Assembly (NCBI RefSeq): GCF_002221525.1
Contig: NZ_CP011028.1
Location: forward strand, 321,001-385,000
From: Pseudoalteromonas espejiana DSM 9414
GTDB taxonomy: Bacteria > Pseudomonadota > Gammaproteobacteria > Enterobacterales > Alteromonadaceae
Direction of reading: 5' to 3'
DNA length: 64,000 nt
Below the pieces are notes generated by a model. That model did no database searches. It worked only from the letters and a program-made list of their open reading frames with translations, and had not been told where the DNA came from. Of this stretch, positions 43,615 to 53,697 are shown piece after piece; within the stretch, counting starts at the first letter, position 1; each line of letters starts with the position of its first letter. The translations under genes and the position numbers were made by a program.

Positions 43615-45960
43615 ATGGTTAATAGTGTACACAAGTTTGGCGGCTCAAGTTTAAGCTCGAGCTCACGCTACCAAAGCGTAGCAAAAATTATTATTGGCCA
43701 CACACAGCCAGGCGATTGTGTGGTTGTGTCTGCAGCAGGAAAAACCACCGACACCTTGGTTTCTTTATGGCAAAGTTATCAGCAGCAAGATGAGCAAGCT
43801 GTTGCCGATATTATTTTGCAATTGAGCAACCATCAAACATCATTAATAGAAGAGTTACTTCAAGCTGATGCAAAGCGTACTGCTTTAAGTGTATTAGCAA
43901 AAGAGCTGAGTGAGGTTGCTAGCCTTGCGACGAGCCAGCAATTACAAGAGGCCGCTTTACTAGCTCATGGTGAGTTGTGGTCAGCACGTTTACTTGCTGC
44001 TTATTTAACACAGTTGAACATAGCTGCATGTGCCCATGATGCCCGAAGCTTATTTACGTTAACCAGCGGGCAATTACTACATGCACAAAATATTCAGCAA
44101 TGTCATAACGCAATAGATGCAAACAAAATAAATGTAGTAACTGGTTTTATTGCTGCCAATGCTCAAGGCGATACAGTAACGCTTGGCCGTAATGGTAGTG
44201 ATTACAGTGCCACTTTACTTGCAAGCTACTGCCAAGCGCAAAATGTGTATATTTGGACTGATACGCCAGGGGTGTTTAGCGCTGATCCGCGTAAGGTAAA
44301 AAAAGCAATTAAATACAATAAGGTTTGCCGCGAACAAGCTAACTTATTGGCCCGATTGGGTAACCCGGTACTACATGCTAAAACCTTATCTCCTTTAAAA
44401 AATACCGATATAAAATTGGCCGTTCGCAGCAGTTTTGATGTACAAGCTGCACCAACGGATATTGTTAAGCAAGGTGGTGCTAAGCAAAAACGCTTTATTA
44501 CCACATTACAAAACGTTGACTTGCTGCTTGTTGAAGGGCTAAACGAAGGGGAAGTCGCTCATGTTAGCCAGCTAATTCAACACAGCTTGCATCATTTTGT
44601 ACAAAATGGTGAGACTTATTTAGTGGTCCCTGCAAGTGCTACGCACCAAGTGGTTAGTTATTTTGCTGGGCGAGCAAATATAAGTGAATCAAACCTAAAT
44701 GGCTGTGCTGTTGTTGCGCCTACACAAGATATTAACGCCTTAAATGTTTTAGCTGTTGATGTATTAAATCAAAATAATATAACCCCGCGCTTTATTCAGC
44801 GTGATTCAAACTATACATTGCTATTAACAGATCAATTAATAGACAGCGATGTGCTGAGTTTATTGCACGAAAAGCTCATTAACAAAGGCCAAGAGATTGC
44901 ATTAGTGGTAGCGGGCTTAGGTAATGTAGGTGATGAATTTTTAGCTCAGCTAAATGATCAATTTAAGCGTATTTCAGGTGATTATAGTTTAAAGCTGGTG
45001 GGCTTAATTCGTTCAAGGCATATGTTATTTAATGCCAGTGGTATTAATGTATCGCAGTGGAAAACCCAGTGGCAACACGAAGCGCGTACTTACCAGCAAA
45101 GTGATTTATTAGCGGCGCTTGGTGAGCTTGATTATGAGCATAAAGTGGTGATTGATATTACCGCAAGTGAGCAATTTAGCCAGCTATATACTGATTTTGT
45201 AACGCGGGACTGCCATTTAATTAGCGCAAATAAATATGCGGGTACAGCGCCGTCAGCTTGGTATAATGCACTGCGTGAAAGTATAAATGAGCGAAACCTA
45301 CACTGGCGTTATAACACAAGTGTAGGGGCAGGTTTACCTGTTAACTTTGCACTTGCAGATTTACAAAACAGCGGTGATAAAATTACGCGAATAGAAGGGA
45401 TTTTTTCGGGGACGCTTTCTTGGTTATGCAGTAAGTACGATGGCTCGGTCGCGCTTTCTGATTTGGTGCTACAAGCACAGCAAATGGGTTTTACAGAGCC
45501 CGATCCGCGTGAGGATTTATCGGGGCGCGATATGCAACGAAAGCTGCTTATATTAGCTCGTGAGCTTGGTATTGAGTTAAACCTTGAAGATATAAGTTTA
45601 GAGGCGCTAATGCCTGCTGAGTTAGCGCAAGGCACCTGGGATGACTTTTTAGCGAGCAAAGAGAGCCTTAATTCTTTTATTAAGAACCACGCTGATGCTG
45701 CAAGTGCTCAAAACGCAGTGCTTAGGTACACAGGTTTACTCGCATTAGAGCAAGGCAAGGTAACTGCTAAAGTAGGTATTACTTACGCGCCACAAGGTGA
45801 TGCACTTGCTAATTTAACGCCAGGCGATAATATTTTTGTAATTAACAGCCAATGGTATAACGAAAACGCATTAGTTATTCAAGGACCAGGCGCAGGTAAA
45901 GAAGTAACCGCCGCTGGGGTGCACTCTGATTTATACTGGCTAGTTAAAAACTTAAAATAA
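43615..45960 (+). CDS. metL: Bifunctional aspartokinase II / homoserine dehydrogenase II
   Basis: A 781-residue fusion. The aspartokinase half starts NSVHKFGGSSLSSSSRY and carries GRNGSDYSATLLA and DTPGVFSADPRKV. The homoserine dehydrogenase half has the dinucleotide site VVAGLGNVGDEFLAQL (about residue 430), SANKYAGTAPS, and the substrate region FTEPDPREDLSGRDMQRKL. Fused enzymes supply homoserine for methionine and threonine; pairing with metB makes this the methionine-dedicated form. The ATG at 43615 is chosen because the conserved start MVNSVHKFGG follows; the frame is open further upstream into metB. Confidence 0.96.
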   Translation: MVNSVHKFGGSSLSSSSRYQSVAKIIIGHTQPGDCVVVSAAGKTTDTLVSLWQSYQQQDEQAVADIILQLSNHQTSLIEELLQADAKRTALSVLAKELSEVASLATSQQLQEAALLAHGELWSARLLAAYLTQLNIAACAHDARSLFTLTSGQLLHAQNIQQCHNAIDANKINVVTGFIAANAQGDTVTLGRNGSDYSATLLASYCQAQNVYIWTDTPGVFSADPRKVKKAIKYNKVCREQANLLARLGNPVLHAKTLSPLKNTDIKLAVRSSFDVQAAPTDIVKQGGAKQKRFITTLQNVDLLLVEGLNEGEVAHVSQLIQHSLHHFVQNGETYLVVPASATHQVVSYFAGRANISESNLNGCAVVAPTQDINALNVLAVDVLNQNNITPRFIQRDSNYTLLLTDQLIDSDVLSLLHEKLINKGQEIALVVAGLGNVGDEFLAQLNDQFKRISGDYSLKLVGLIRSRHMLFNASGINVSQWKTQWQHEARTYQQSDLLAALGELDYEHKVVIDITASEQFSQLYTDFVTRDCHLISANKYAGTAPSAWYNALRESINERNLHWRYNTSVGAGLPVNFALADLQNSGDKITRIEGIFSGTLSWLCSKYDGSVALSDLVLQAQQMGFTEPDPREDLSGRDMQRKLLILARELGIELNLEDISLEALMPAELAQGTWDDFLASKESLNSFIKNHADAASAQNAVLRYTGLLALEQGKVTAKVGITYAPQGDALANLTPGDNIFVINSQWYNENALVIQGPGAGKEVTAAGVHSDLYWLVKNLK

Positions 45961-45972
45961 AACTATGAAAAT

Positions 45973-46004
45973 AAAAAAGGCAGCTTATATAAGCTGCCTT
46001 TTTT
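45973..46004. terminator. Bidirectional terminator between metL and mrcA
   Basis: AAAAAAGGCAGCTTA / TAAGCTGCCTTTTTT, a perfect 15-bp inverted repeat between convergent genes. Confidence 0.93.
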
Positions 46005-46023
46005 ATTTAGATTCAAGCTGTAA

Positions 46024-48537
46024 TTAAAACAACTCTTCCTCTGTTTTTGTATCTTCTTCAAAAATGTCAGTAGGCTGCGACAGTACATACTTTGTTGGCG
46101 CAGTGCCTTTTTCAAAATATTCAAAACGACTAGTGTAATCGTTTTTATGGCTCAGTAAGCCAGTTTTTAAATCAATACGAATAGAAACTAGCCCCTCAGG
46201 TGGTTCTATTGGTGCCTCAGGCTTGCCCTCAAGTGCTACTTTCATAAAATCAACCCATGCAGGTTGCGCTGTTTTAGCACCTGACTCAGCTCCTGAAATT
46301 TGGCCGCTGTCTAGGTTGTTGTTGTATGTTGAGCGTCCTAATGAATTACCCGGGTTATCAAAACCAACCCACACTGAGGTGACTACATTTCGATTAAAGC
46401 CACTAAACCAGGTATCAACAGAGTCGTTAGTAGTACCTGTTTTACCAGATAGATCGCGGCGGTTTAATGCCTGAGCACGCCAACCTGTACCACTCCAGCC
46501 CGTTTTATGGGTCCAGCTACCACCACCCCACACAGCACTGTGCATTGCATCAGCAATTAAAAATGCATTTTGCTTAGAGATAACACGTGGCGCACATTGC
46601 AAAGCGGGCGCAGATTCAATATCTACATCACTTTGCGAGCTGTTATCTGCATAGCTGTTTGAAGGTGTAACGTTTAAGGCATCTGCTTCATCGCAGGCAA
46701 GGGCAGGGTTTGCTTTAAATAGTACATTGCCATACGCATCTTGAATCTCAGAAATAAAGTAAGGTTCAATTAAGTGGCCTCCATTTGCAAACGAGCTCAT
46801 GCCGCGGGCAAGCTCTAGTGGCGTAATAGATGCGCTACCTAGAGCTAGAGATTCACTGCGATTTATATCAGCGTCTTTAAAGCCAAATTTTAGTAGATGA
46901 TCAGCTGTGCGCTGCAAGCCTACACCTCGTAATAAGCGAACTGAAATTACGTTTTTAGATTGCGCTAGGGCACGACGAATTCTAATTGGACCGTTGTAAA
47001 CAGCTGGGCTGTTTTTTGGACGCCAAGCGACACCTAGGCTTTTATCCCACTGGTTTATTGGCGCATCGTTTAAAATAGAAGCTAACGTATAACCGCGCTC
47101 AAGAGCTGCAGAGTATATAAATGGCTTAATATTTGAGCCCACTTGGCGCTTAGCTTGTACTGCTCGATTATATTGGCTTTGCTCAAAGCTATAGCCGCCA
47201 ACAATGGCTTTTATGCGGCCATCTTGTGGATCAAGTGAAACAAGTGCACTTGCAGCTTCAGGTATTTGGCTTAATAAGTATGAATCGTCTTTATTTTTGC
47301 GCACCCATACTTGCATGCCAGGGGTTAAAATATCGGTAGCGGATTTTGGCGCAAAGCTTTGGCGATAACGCGTAATATATTTGCGAGCCCACTTTAAATT
47401 ATCCCAATCAAGGGTCGTCAGCTGACCATTTTTTAAAATAACTTCAGCAGTTTTATCATCAACCTTTAAAACTACCGCAGCGTTTAAATCGCCAAGCTCT
47501 TTAACTGGTTTGAGTTTTTCTATTATTTGCTGCTGTGTTAGAGCTGGTTGAGTTTCTGGGTCCCATAAAACGTCAACAGGGCCCCTAAAACCATGGCGCA
47601 TATCGTAATTGTGTAGATTATTAACTAAGGCCGTTTGTGCTGCTTTTTGAACTTTTGACTCAACCGAAGTAAATATTTTAAACCCTGAGTTATAAGCTTT
47701 ATCTACACCATAGCGTGCGACCATTTCAGCGCGAACCATTTCAGATATGTATGGTGCATATAAATCTATTTCAGCACCATGAAAATAAGCAGTAATAGGC
47801 TGGCTTGACGCTTCGTCGTATTGGCTTTGCGTTATATAGTTCTCAGTTAGCAAGCGACCTAATACAACATTACGGCGTGCTTTAGCACGAACAGGGTTTC
47901 TTATTGGGTTAAGTGCAGAAGGGGCTTTAGGTAAACCTGCAATCATAGCCATTTGTGCAAGGGTTAGGTCTTTTAGCTCTTTACCGTAATAAACCTGTGC
48001 GGCGGCGCCGATACCAAATGCGCGGTTACCTAGTTCTATTTTATTAAGATAAAGCTCTAGTATTTCGTCTTTGGTTAATACATTTTCGATATGCAGGGCG
48101 ATAAATATTTCTTTAACTTTTCGAATATATGCTTTTTCGCGAGTTAAGAAAAAGTTACGAGCTAGCTGCATGGTAATAGTACTGGCACCTTGCTTTTTTT
48201 CACCTGTTGAAATTAATACAATAGCAGATCGCACAATACCAATTGGGTCTATACCTATGTGGTCATAAAAGCGGTTATCTTCTGTTGCTAAAAAAGCATC
48301 AATTAGAGTTTGTGGTATTTCGTCTATAGTTGCTGGAATGCGTCGCTTTTCGCCAAATTGGTTAATTAAAAGTCCATCTTTAGTGAACACTTGCATAGGA
48401 GTTTGTAATTGCACGTCTTTTAAAACTTGCACACTTGGGATATCAGGTTTAACGTAATAATAAAGGCTGATTAATGTTATCAGACCAATTAACGTGCAAA
48501 TGATAAAAAATTGTAATGTTCGTTTTAATAAAATCAC
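46024..48537 (-). CDS. mrcA: Penicillin-binding protein 1A
   Basis: An 837-residue class A PBP that polymerises and cross-links peptidoglycan. One N-terminal membrane segment (about residues 8-28). The glycosyltransferase domain has EDNRFYDHIGIDPIGI with the catalytic Glu, and KKQGASTITMQLARNFFL. An OB-like insert precedes the transpeptidase domain, whose motifs are SNIK in RQVGSNIKPFIYSA, SKN and KTG in LSGKTGTTND. All catalytic residues are present. It is divergent from pilM, the arrangement usual in gammaproteobacteria. Confidence 0.97.
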   Translation of the reverse strand: MILLKRTLQFFIICTLIGLITLISLYYYVKPDIPSVQVLKDVQLQTPMQVFTKDGLLINQFGEKRRIPATIDEIPQTLIDAFLATEDNRFYDHIGIDPIGIVRSAIVLISTGEKKQGASTITMQLARNFFLTREKAYIRKVKEIFIALHIENVLTKDEILELYLNKIELGNRAFGIGAAAQVYYGKELKDLTLAQMAMIAGLPKAPSALNPIRNPVRAKARRNVVLGRLLTENYITQSQYDEASSQPITAYFHGAEIDLYAPYISEMVRAEMVARYGVDKAYNSGFKIFTSVESKVQKAAQTALVNNLHNYDMRHGFRGPVDVLWDPETQPALTQQQIIEKLKPVKELGDLNAAVVLKVDDKTAEVILKNGQLTTLDWDNLKWARKYITRYRQSFAPKSATDILTPGMQVWVRKNKDDSYLLSQIPEAASALVSLDPQDGRIKAIVGGYSFEQSQYNRAVQAKRQVGSNIKPFIYSAALERGYTLASILNDAPINQWDKSLGVAWRPKNSPAVYNGPIRIRRALAQSKNVISVRLLRGVGLQRTADHLLKFGFKDADINRSESLALGSASITPLELARGMSSFANGGHLIEPYFISEIQDAYGNVLFKANPALACDEADALNVTPSNSYADNSSQSDVDIESAPALQCAPRVISKQNAFLIADAMHSAVWGGGSWTHKTGWSGTGWRAQALNRRDLSGKTGTTNDSVDTWFSGFNRNVVTSVWVGFDNPGNSLGRSTYNNNLDSGQISGAESGAKTAQPAWVDFMKVALEGKPEAPIEPPEGLVSIRIDLKTGLLSHKNDYTSRFEYFEKGTAPTKYVLSQPTDIFEEDTKTEEELF

Positions 48538-48668
48538 TTATATTTCCCTAAATGGACTCCCAATTGCGAGTTTAGACTGCTAGTATATATTGATTAAAAA
48601 ATGAATAATATTTTTTACTATAAAAATTATAACTTGTTTATTATTAAAACAAAGGCCAAGTTGCAAAC

Positions 48669-49748
48669 ATGCTAAGTCAACTATTTCAAAAGCCATCTTC
48701 TGCGATGGTAGGAATCGATATTGGATCGCACTCTATCAAAGCAGTGCTTTTAAGTGAAATTGAAACGGGATTTCGACTAGAAGCACTTGCAATTGAGCCT
48801 ATGCCAAAAGGCGCTATGAGCGAGCGCTCAATCCAAGATATTGAAGCGATTGGTAACATAATTACAAAATTAAAAAGAAGGTTACCAAAATCGTTAAAAT
48901 CGGCAGCCGTTGCTGTATCGGGCCAAACCGTTATTACTAAAGTTATTTTTATGGATGTTTCATTAAGTGACGCTGAATTAGAGTCACAAATAGAAATAGA
49001 AGCCGACAGCCTTATCCCGTATCCCCTTGATGAAGTCAGCCTAGATTTTGAAAAACTTTCAACTAATGAAGCCGACCCTAGCAAAATGAACGTGTTACTT
49101 TCTGCTGCTCGAACAGAAAGCGTTGAAGCGCGCGTTGGTGCATTAGAAGCTGCCAATTTAAACGCGAAGGTAGTAGACGTTGAAAGTTATGCCTTAAGCA
49201 GAGCGATGGATGTTTACTATCAACAATTACCCAGTGATGCGTTTAACAAATGTGTGGCTGTGGTAGATATTGGCGCTGTATTAACGCTAGTAAGTGTGGT
49301 GCAGGCGGGTGAAACGATATATACCCGTGACCAAGTGTTTGGAGGCGATCAGTACACTAACAGTATTGTATCGTACTATAATAAAGGCTTTGATGAGGCC
49401 GAAATAGGCAAAACAACAGGTGACCTGCCACCCAACTACACCTTTGAAGTTTTAGCTCCTTTTCAAACGTCATTACTGCAACAAGTGCGCCGTGCGGTAC
49501 AAATGTTTTTGACCACAACGGGTAAAGACCAAGTGGATTATATAGTGCTAACAGGTGGGACTTCGATGATCGACGGGCTCGATCGTTTATTAATAGAAGA
49601 GCTGGGTATACATGCTGTTGTAGCTGAACCATTTGCAAATATGGAAATTTCACCAAAAGTAGATAGAAATATAATGCAGCGAAATAGAACACAGTTTGCA
49701 ATTGCTACTGGTTTGGCATTAAGGAGCTTTTCATCATGCCACATATAA
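48669..49748 (+). CDS. pilM: Type IV pilus assembly protein PilM
   Basis: A 359-residue cytoplasmic actin-like ATPase that docks to the N terminus of PilN at the inner membrane. Its nucleotide-binding motifs are MVGIDIGSHSIKAVLL near the start, VAVVDIGAVLTLVSV around residue 195 and YIVLTGGTSMIDGL near residue 295. It is the first gene of pilMNOPQ, whose products form the alignment complex joining the motor to the secretin. Overlaps pilN by 13 bases. Confidence 0.97.
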   Translation: MLSQLFQKPSSAMVGIDIGSHSIKAVLLSEIETGFRLEALAIEPMPKGAMSERSIQDIEAIGNIITKLKRRLPKSLKSAAVAVSGQTVITKVIFMDVSLSDAELESQIEIEADSLIPYPLDEVSLDFEKLSTNEADPSKMNVLLSAARTESVEARVGALEAANLNAKVVDVESYALSRAMDVYYQQLPSDAFNKCVAVVDIGAVLTLVSVVQAGETIYTRDQVFGGDQYTNSIVSYYNKGFDEAEIGKTTGDLPPNYTFEVLAPFQTSLLQQVRRAVQMFLTTTGKDQVDYIVLTGGTSMIDGLDRLLIEELGIHAVVAEPFANMEISPKVDRNIMQRNRTQFAIATGLALRSFSSCHI

Positions 49749-50308
49749 ATCTACTGCCTTGGCGCGAGCTGCAACGTGAAGAGTCTAAAAAGAAATTCAT
49801 CACAATTTTAGTTGCAGTGGTTATTTGTTGCTTTGCAATAATGTACTTACTCAGTTCATTTTATGCAGGCTTAAAAGTTGGTCAAAATTTAAAGAACAAC
49901 TATCTCAGCTCAGAAATAAGCATGCTTGATAAAAAAATCAGTGATATAAGAGATTTAGATAAAAGAAAAGAAAATTTACAACAACGGATGCATTTGATTG
50001 AAGAGCTACAAAGCAGCCGTAATTTGGGCACTCAAATTATGGATGAGGTTGCTAAAATTGTTCCACAAGGCGTTTTCCTAACTAAGTTAGAACGTCGAGG
50101 TAGTCAGATTCATGTACTAGGACGCAGTGAATCAAATAATCGTTTATCAACTATGTTACGTCAGGTACAAAACTCTTATTTACTAGAAAGACCCACCATG
50201 CAAGGTATTGTTGCAGGGGATCAAGCATCACGGTTACTCAGTGATTTTAATATGGAATTTTACGTAAAACCATTTGATGAAATTGGTGAGGTAAGTTATG
50301 AGCCTTGA
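49736..50308 (+). CDS. pilN: Type IV pilus assembly protein PilN
   Basis: A 190-residue inner-membrane protein. The conserved cytoplasmic N terminus PHINLLPWRELQREE binds PilM; one membrane segment follows (about 23-44), then a periplasmic coiled coil and a small ferredoxin-like domain (GVFLTKLERRGSQIHVLGRS). It pairs with PilO. Ribosome site AAGGAG is 10 bases upstream. Overlaps both neighbours. Confidence 0.97.
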   Translation: MPHINLLPWRELQREESKKKFITILVAVVICCFAIMYLLSSFYAGLKVGQNLKNNYLSSEISMLDKKISDIRDLDKRKENLQQRMHLIEELQSSRNLGTQIMDEVAKIVPQGVFLTKLERRGSQIHVLGRSESNNRLSTMLRQVQNSYLLERPTMQGIVAGDQASRLLSDFNMEFYVKPFDEIGEVSYEP

Positions 50309-50903
50309 TTTTAAAGCTTTTAATGAAATAGATTGGAATGAAATTGAGTTAGATAATATTGGTGATTGGCCCGTAGCAGTAAAGCTAATTTGTTGTGCTT
50401 TTATTGCAGGCTTAGTACTGTTTTTTAGTTACAGCTTATTAGTTTCTGACGAAATAGACAATTACCACAGTGCAGTTGCTAAAGAAGTGGAACTTCGTAC
50501 AACTTACAGAACCAAGTATGCAGTTGCGAGCAAGTTAGATATTTATCGCCAACAAATGGTGGAAATGGAAGACAAGTTTTCTCAGTTATTAAAGCGCTTA
50601 CCTACCTCTAACGAAACCCCTGGGCTACTTGACGACTTATCTTATGTTGGTACTACAAGTGGCTTAACCTTTTTAAAAATTGGTTGGTTGCCAGAGGTAG
50701 AAAAAGAGTTTTATACAGAGCTTCCCATTAAAATAGAAGTAATTGGTACGTACCATGAGTTTGGGGAATTTGTCGGAAAAGTAGCCCAATTACCACGAAT
50801 TGTAAGTTTACACGACTTTTCGATTGTATCATCTGGCGAAAAGCAACTAACATTCAGTGTAGTAGCAAAAACATATCGTTATGAAGAAGGGGTTAAAAAG
50901 TGA
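50298..50903 (+). CDS. pilO: Type IV pilus assembly protein PilO
   Basis: A 201-residue inner-membrane protein that forms heterodimers with PilN. Cytoplasmic head with NEIDWNEIELDNIGDWPVAV, membrane segment about residues 31-50, periplasmic coiled coil, then ferredoxin-like domain with LPIKIEVIGTYHEFGEFVGK and LPRIVSLHDF. GAGGTAAG just upstream is the ribosome site within pilN. Overlaps pilP by 4 bases. Confidence 0.97.
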   Translation: MSLDFKAFNEIDWNEIELDNIGDWPVAVKLICCAFIAGLVLFFSYSLLVSDEIDNYHSAVAKEVELRTTYRTKYAVASKLDIYRQQMVEMEDKFSQLLKRLPTSNETPGLLDDLSYVGTTSGLTFLKIGWLPEVEKEFYTELPIKIEVIGTYHEFGEFVGKVAQLPRIVSLHDFSIVSSGEKQLTFSVVAKTYRYEEGVKK

Positions 50904-51436
50904 GATTAGTCCCTTTGTTTTCATTAGCAGTTCTGTTTTTGGCTGGGTGTAATGATGATACATCTGAGCAAAAAGAGTTTATTGACCAAGTTAAAGCAAG
51001 TACAACAGCAAAAGTGGATGAGATTCCTGAACTTACTAAGTTTGAATATTTTGAATATGATGCGGCTCAATTACGAAGCCCGTTTGTTGCACCGCAACCT
51101 GAAATTATTCAAAACAAACTGACACAAATTAAAAACTGCTTGCACCCAGACCCCGACAGAGTAAGACAGCCATTAGAGAAGTACCCGTTAGACAATCTGG
51201 CTATGAAAGGGACTATTGGCTCAAATGGTCAAACGTGGGCACTTATTACCGCAGCTGATGAAACGTTACACCGAGTAACGGTAAATAACTACTTAGGTAC
51301 GTATGATGGCAAGGTTAAAACGGTAAGTAGTGATTTTGTTGAACTAGTAGAATTAATCCCTGATGGGTCTGGTTGTTGGAAAGAGCGGCTGACTAAATTA
51401 GAAATGTTAGAGGCGGCAAGCAATGGCGCAAATTAA
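50900..51436 (+). CDS. pilP: Type IV pilus lipoprotein PilP
   Basis: A 178-residue lipoprotein that links PilN/O to the secretin PilQ. Signal with lipobox LAGC at residues 14-17. The region FEYDAAQLRSPFV binds PilNO, and the beta domain begins PLEKYPLDNLAMKGTI. It starts with GTG in the pilO stop (GTGA), which shows coupling, and overlaps pilQ by 14 bases. Confidence 0.96.
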   Translation: MRLVPLFSLAVLFLAGCNDDTSEQKEFIDQVKASTTAKVDEIPELTKFEYFEYDAAQLRSPFVAPQPEIIQNKLTQIKNCLHPDPDRVRQPLEKYPLDNLAMKGTIGSNGQTWALITAADETLHRVTVNNYLGTYDGKVKTVSSDFVELVELIPDGSGCWKERLTKLEMLEAASNGAN

Positions 51437-53513
51437 TAATAAAAAAGGTAAATCAAACATGCATAAGGATGTACTTTGGCATCATCGAATTCAATCGGTG
51501 TTATTTGTCATGTTGGCTCTTTTTGTTGTAAAAACAGCGACTGCCGCGCCATTACTTTATGATGTACGTTATAACCCTTTACTCAAAGGTGAAACCGAGT
51601 TACAGCTAGTTTTTGACGAAGAGCTAACTATACAACCAACAATTCAAGTTCATAATACGCCAGCGCGTATTGAAATGCTTTTTGATGGTGTTGAGTTAGA
51701 CCAAGGCCTTGAAAATGTACCAGTAGATCACGCCGGTATTACTAGCGTAAGCAGTGTGGTTACCGATCAAGGTCTAAAAGTTACAGTAAATTTAGAGCGT
51801 CTAAAAATTTACGAAACACAAGTAAATAATAACCTTGTGTCGCTGCGTGTTTCTGACAACCCGCTTGTTGAGCAAGCAGGTGATGAAGTAAATGATGGCT
51901 ACGAGACCTCAAGTGCCTACATTAACCGTATTCAATCTATTGATTTTCGCCGTGGAGAAAAAGGTGAAGCAAAGGTACTCGTATTTTTGCAAGATACACA
52001 GGCGGCAATAGAGGTTCATGAAAGCGGCGGTAAGATTATTGCTGAATTTCATCATACTGATATTTTAGATGACTTACTTTATGAATTGGACGTACTGGAT
52101 TTTGGTACCGTTGTAAGTACCATAGAAACGTTCAAAGAAGACAATTTGAGCCGAGTAGTTATTGAGCCAAATTCAGCTTTTACTTTTACTTACCAGCAGA
52201 TTGATAGCATTTTAACGCTAACAATTGAAAAAGATGAAACGCAAACAGCGTATCTTGATGGCGGTAAAGAGTATCAAGGTCGCCCAATGACGTTAAACTT
52301 TCAAGATATTTCGGTGCGTGCAGTACTGCAAATTATAGCTGGGTATAACGAATTTAACTTAGTAACGAGCGACTCAGTGACCGGTAATATAACACTACGT
52401 TTAGATGGCGTACCGTGGGATCAGGCACTTGATGTAGTACTGCGTATTAAAGGGTTAGATAAGCGCATGGACGGCTCTATATTAATGGTTGCTCCAGCGG
52501 AAGAACTTGCAGCTCGTGAAGCTAAGGATTTATTAGCTAAGCAAAAAGTAGAAGATTTAGAGCCGCTTTACAGTGAGTATATTCGTTTAAATTACGCAAA
52601 AGCAGAGAGCTTTGCAGATTTACTAAAAACAGACACAAACAGTATTATTTCTGCCCGTGGCAGCGTATCAGTTGACCAACGTACAAATACGTTGCTAATA
52701 AAAGATACCGCTAAAAGCATTGAAAGCATTCGCCGTATGATTGAAACCCTTGATATACCGGTTCAGCAAGTAGTTATTGAATCTCGCATGGTAACCGTAA
52801 CAGATAACGTAACAGAGGACTTAGGTGTACGTTGGGGGTTTAGCGATCAGCAAGATAGTGATGGCATTTCTGGTTCATTAGAAGGCGCAGAATCTATTTC
52901 AAACGGCACTGTTCCTGATTTATCTGATCGTTTAAATGTTAACTTACCTATTACCAACCCAGCGGCGAGCATTGGTTTACATATAGCCAAGTTAGCTAAT
53001 GGGACATTAATAGATTTAGAGCTAAGCGCACTTGAAGCTGAAAACAAAGGCGAAATTATTGCCAGCCCGCGTATTACCGCTGCCAATCAGCAAAAGGCAC
53101 GAATTGAGCAAGGTACTGAAATACCTTACACCGAATCAGCCTCAAGCGGCGCGACAACGGTAAGCTTTAAAAAAGCTGTGTTAAGCCTTGAAGTGACTCC
53201 GCATATAACACCAGATAACAAAGTAATTTTAGATTTGGTAATCACACAAGATACTCGTGGCGAAACGGTACAAACAGGAACTGGTGAAGCCGTTTCAATT
53301 GATACACAGCAAATAGAAACACAAGTGCTTGTAGAGAACGGCCAAACTGTAGTACTTGGTGGTATTTTCCAGCAGCAAATTATAAATACGACCAATAAAG
53401 TACCTGTGTTAGGTGATATTCCTTATGTTGGACGCTTATTTAAAAACACCAGTGAGTTTAACGAGAAGCGTGAATTGCTAATTTTCGTGACACCGAAAAT
53501 ACAAATAGACTAA
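51423..53513 (+). CDS. pilQ: Type IV pilus secretin PilQ
   Basis: A 696-residue outer-membrane channel for the pilus. After a signal segment (hydrophobic part about residues 25-42) come two AMIN domains (LLYDVRYNPLLKGETELQLV; INRIQSIDFRRGEKGEAKVL), an N0 domain (MTLNFQDISVRAVLQIIAGY), an N1 domain, and the secretin core with VEVTPHITPDN-type signature (LSLEVTPHITPDNKVIL) and VLGGIFQQ. ATG 51423 has AGAGG 9 bases upstream; an ATG at 51459 would give a shorter signal. Last gene of pilMNOPQ. Confidence 0.97.
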   Translation: MAQINNKKGKSNMHKDVLWHHRIQSVLFVMLALFVVKTATAAPLLYDVRYNPLLKGETELQLVFDEELTIQPTIQVHNTPARIEMLFDGVELDQGLENVPVDHAGITSVSSVVTDQGLKVTVNLERLKIYETQVNNNLVSLRVSDNPLVEQAGDEVNDGYETSSAYINRIQSIDFRRGEKGEAKVLVFLQDTQAAIEVHESGGKIIAEFHHTDILDDLLYELDVLDFGTVVSTIETFKEDNLSRVVIEPNSAFTFTYQQIDSILTLTIEKDETQTAYLDGGKEYQGRPMTLNFQDISVRAVLQIIAGYNEFNLVTSDSVTGNITLRLDGVPWDQALDVVLRIKGLDKRMDGSILMVAPAEELAAREAKDLLAKQKVEDLEPLYSEYIRLNYAKAESFADLLKTDTNSIISARGSVSVDQRTNTLLIKDTAKSIESIRRMIETLDIPVQQVVIESRMVTVTDNVTEDLGVRWGFSDQQDSDGISGSLEGAESISNGTVPDLSDRLNVNLPITNPAASIGLHIAKLANGTLIDLELSALEAENKGEIIASPRITAANQQKARIEQGTEIPYTESASSGATTVSFKKAVLSLEVTPHITPDNKVILDLVITQDTRGETVQTGTGEAVSIDTQQIETQVLVENGQTVVLGGIFQQQIINTTNKVPVLGDIPYVGRLFKNTSEFNEKRELLIFVTPKIQID

Positions 53514-53591
53514 AATTTAGTGGTTTTATGTTAACCAACGAGCCTTTATTGATAATAATTGCTCGTTATGTGGCTTTTTATTGTAATAGAC

Positions 53592-53621
53592 TTGAAATAC
53601 CCGGCCAATTACTGAGATAAT
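53592..53621 (+). promoter_or_regulatory. Sigma-70-type promoter before aroK
   Basis: TTGAAA (53592-53597) and GATAAT (53616-53621) are separated by 18 bases. They lie in the 184-base gap between pilQ and aroK, which has no clear terminator, so aroK may be served by this promoter plus read-through from pil genes. Confidence 0.55.
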
Positions 53622-53697
53622 CCCCTCCTTAATTTTGGGGCCAGGTCGTTAGGCGGGGTTTTATTTCAAATTTTAGAGTTCGTTTGTACTAAAAGAT

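Noticed and set aside
48686..49156. 156-codon minus-strand frame opposite pilM
   Set aside because: Antisense shadow; pilM motifs are complete on the plus strand.
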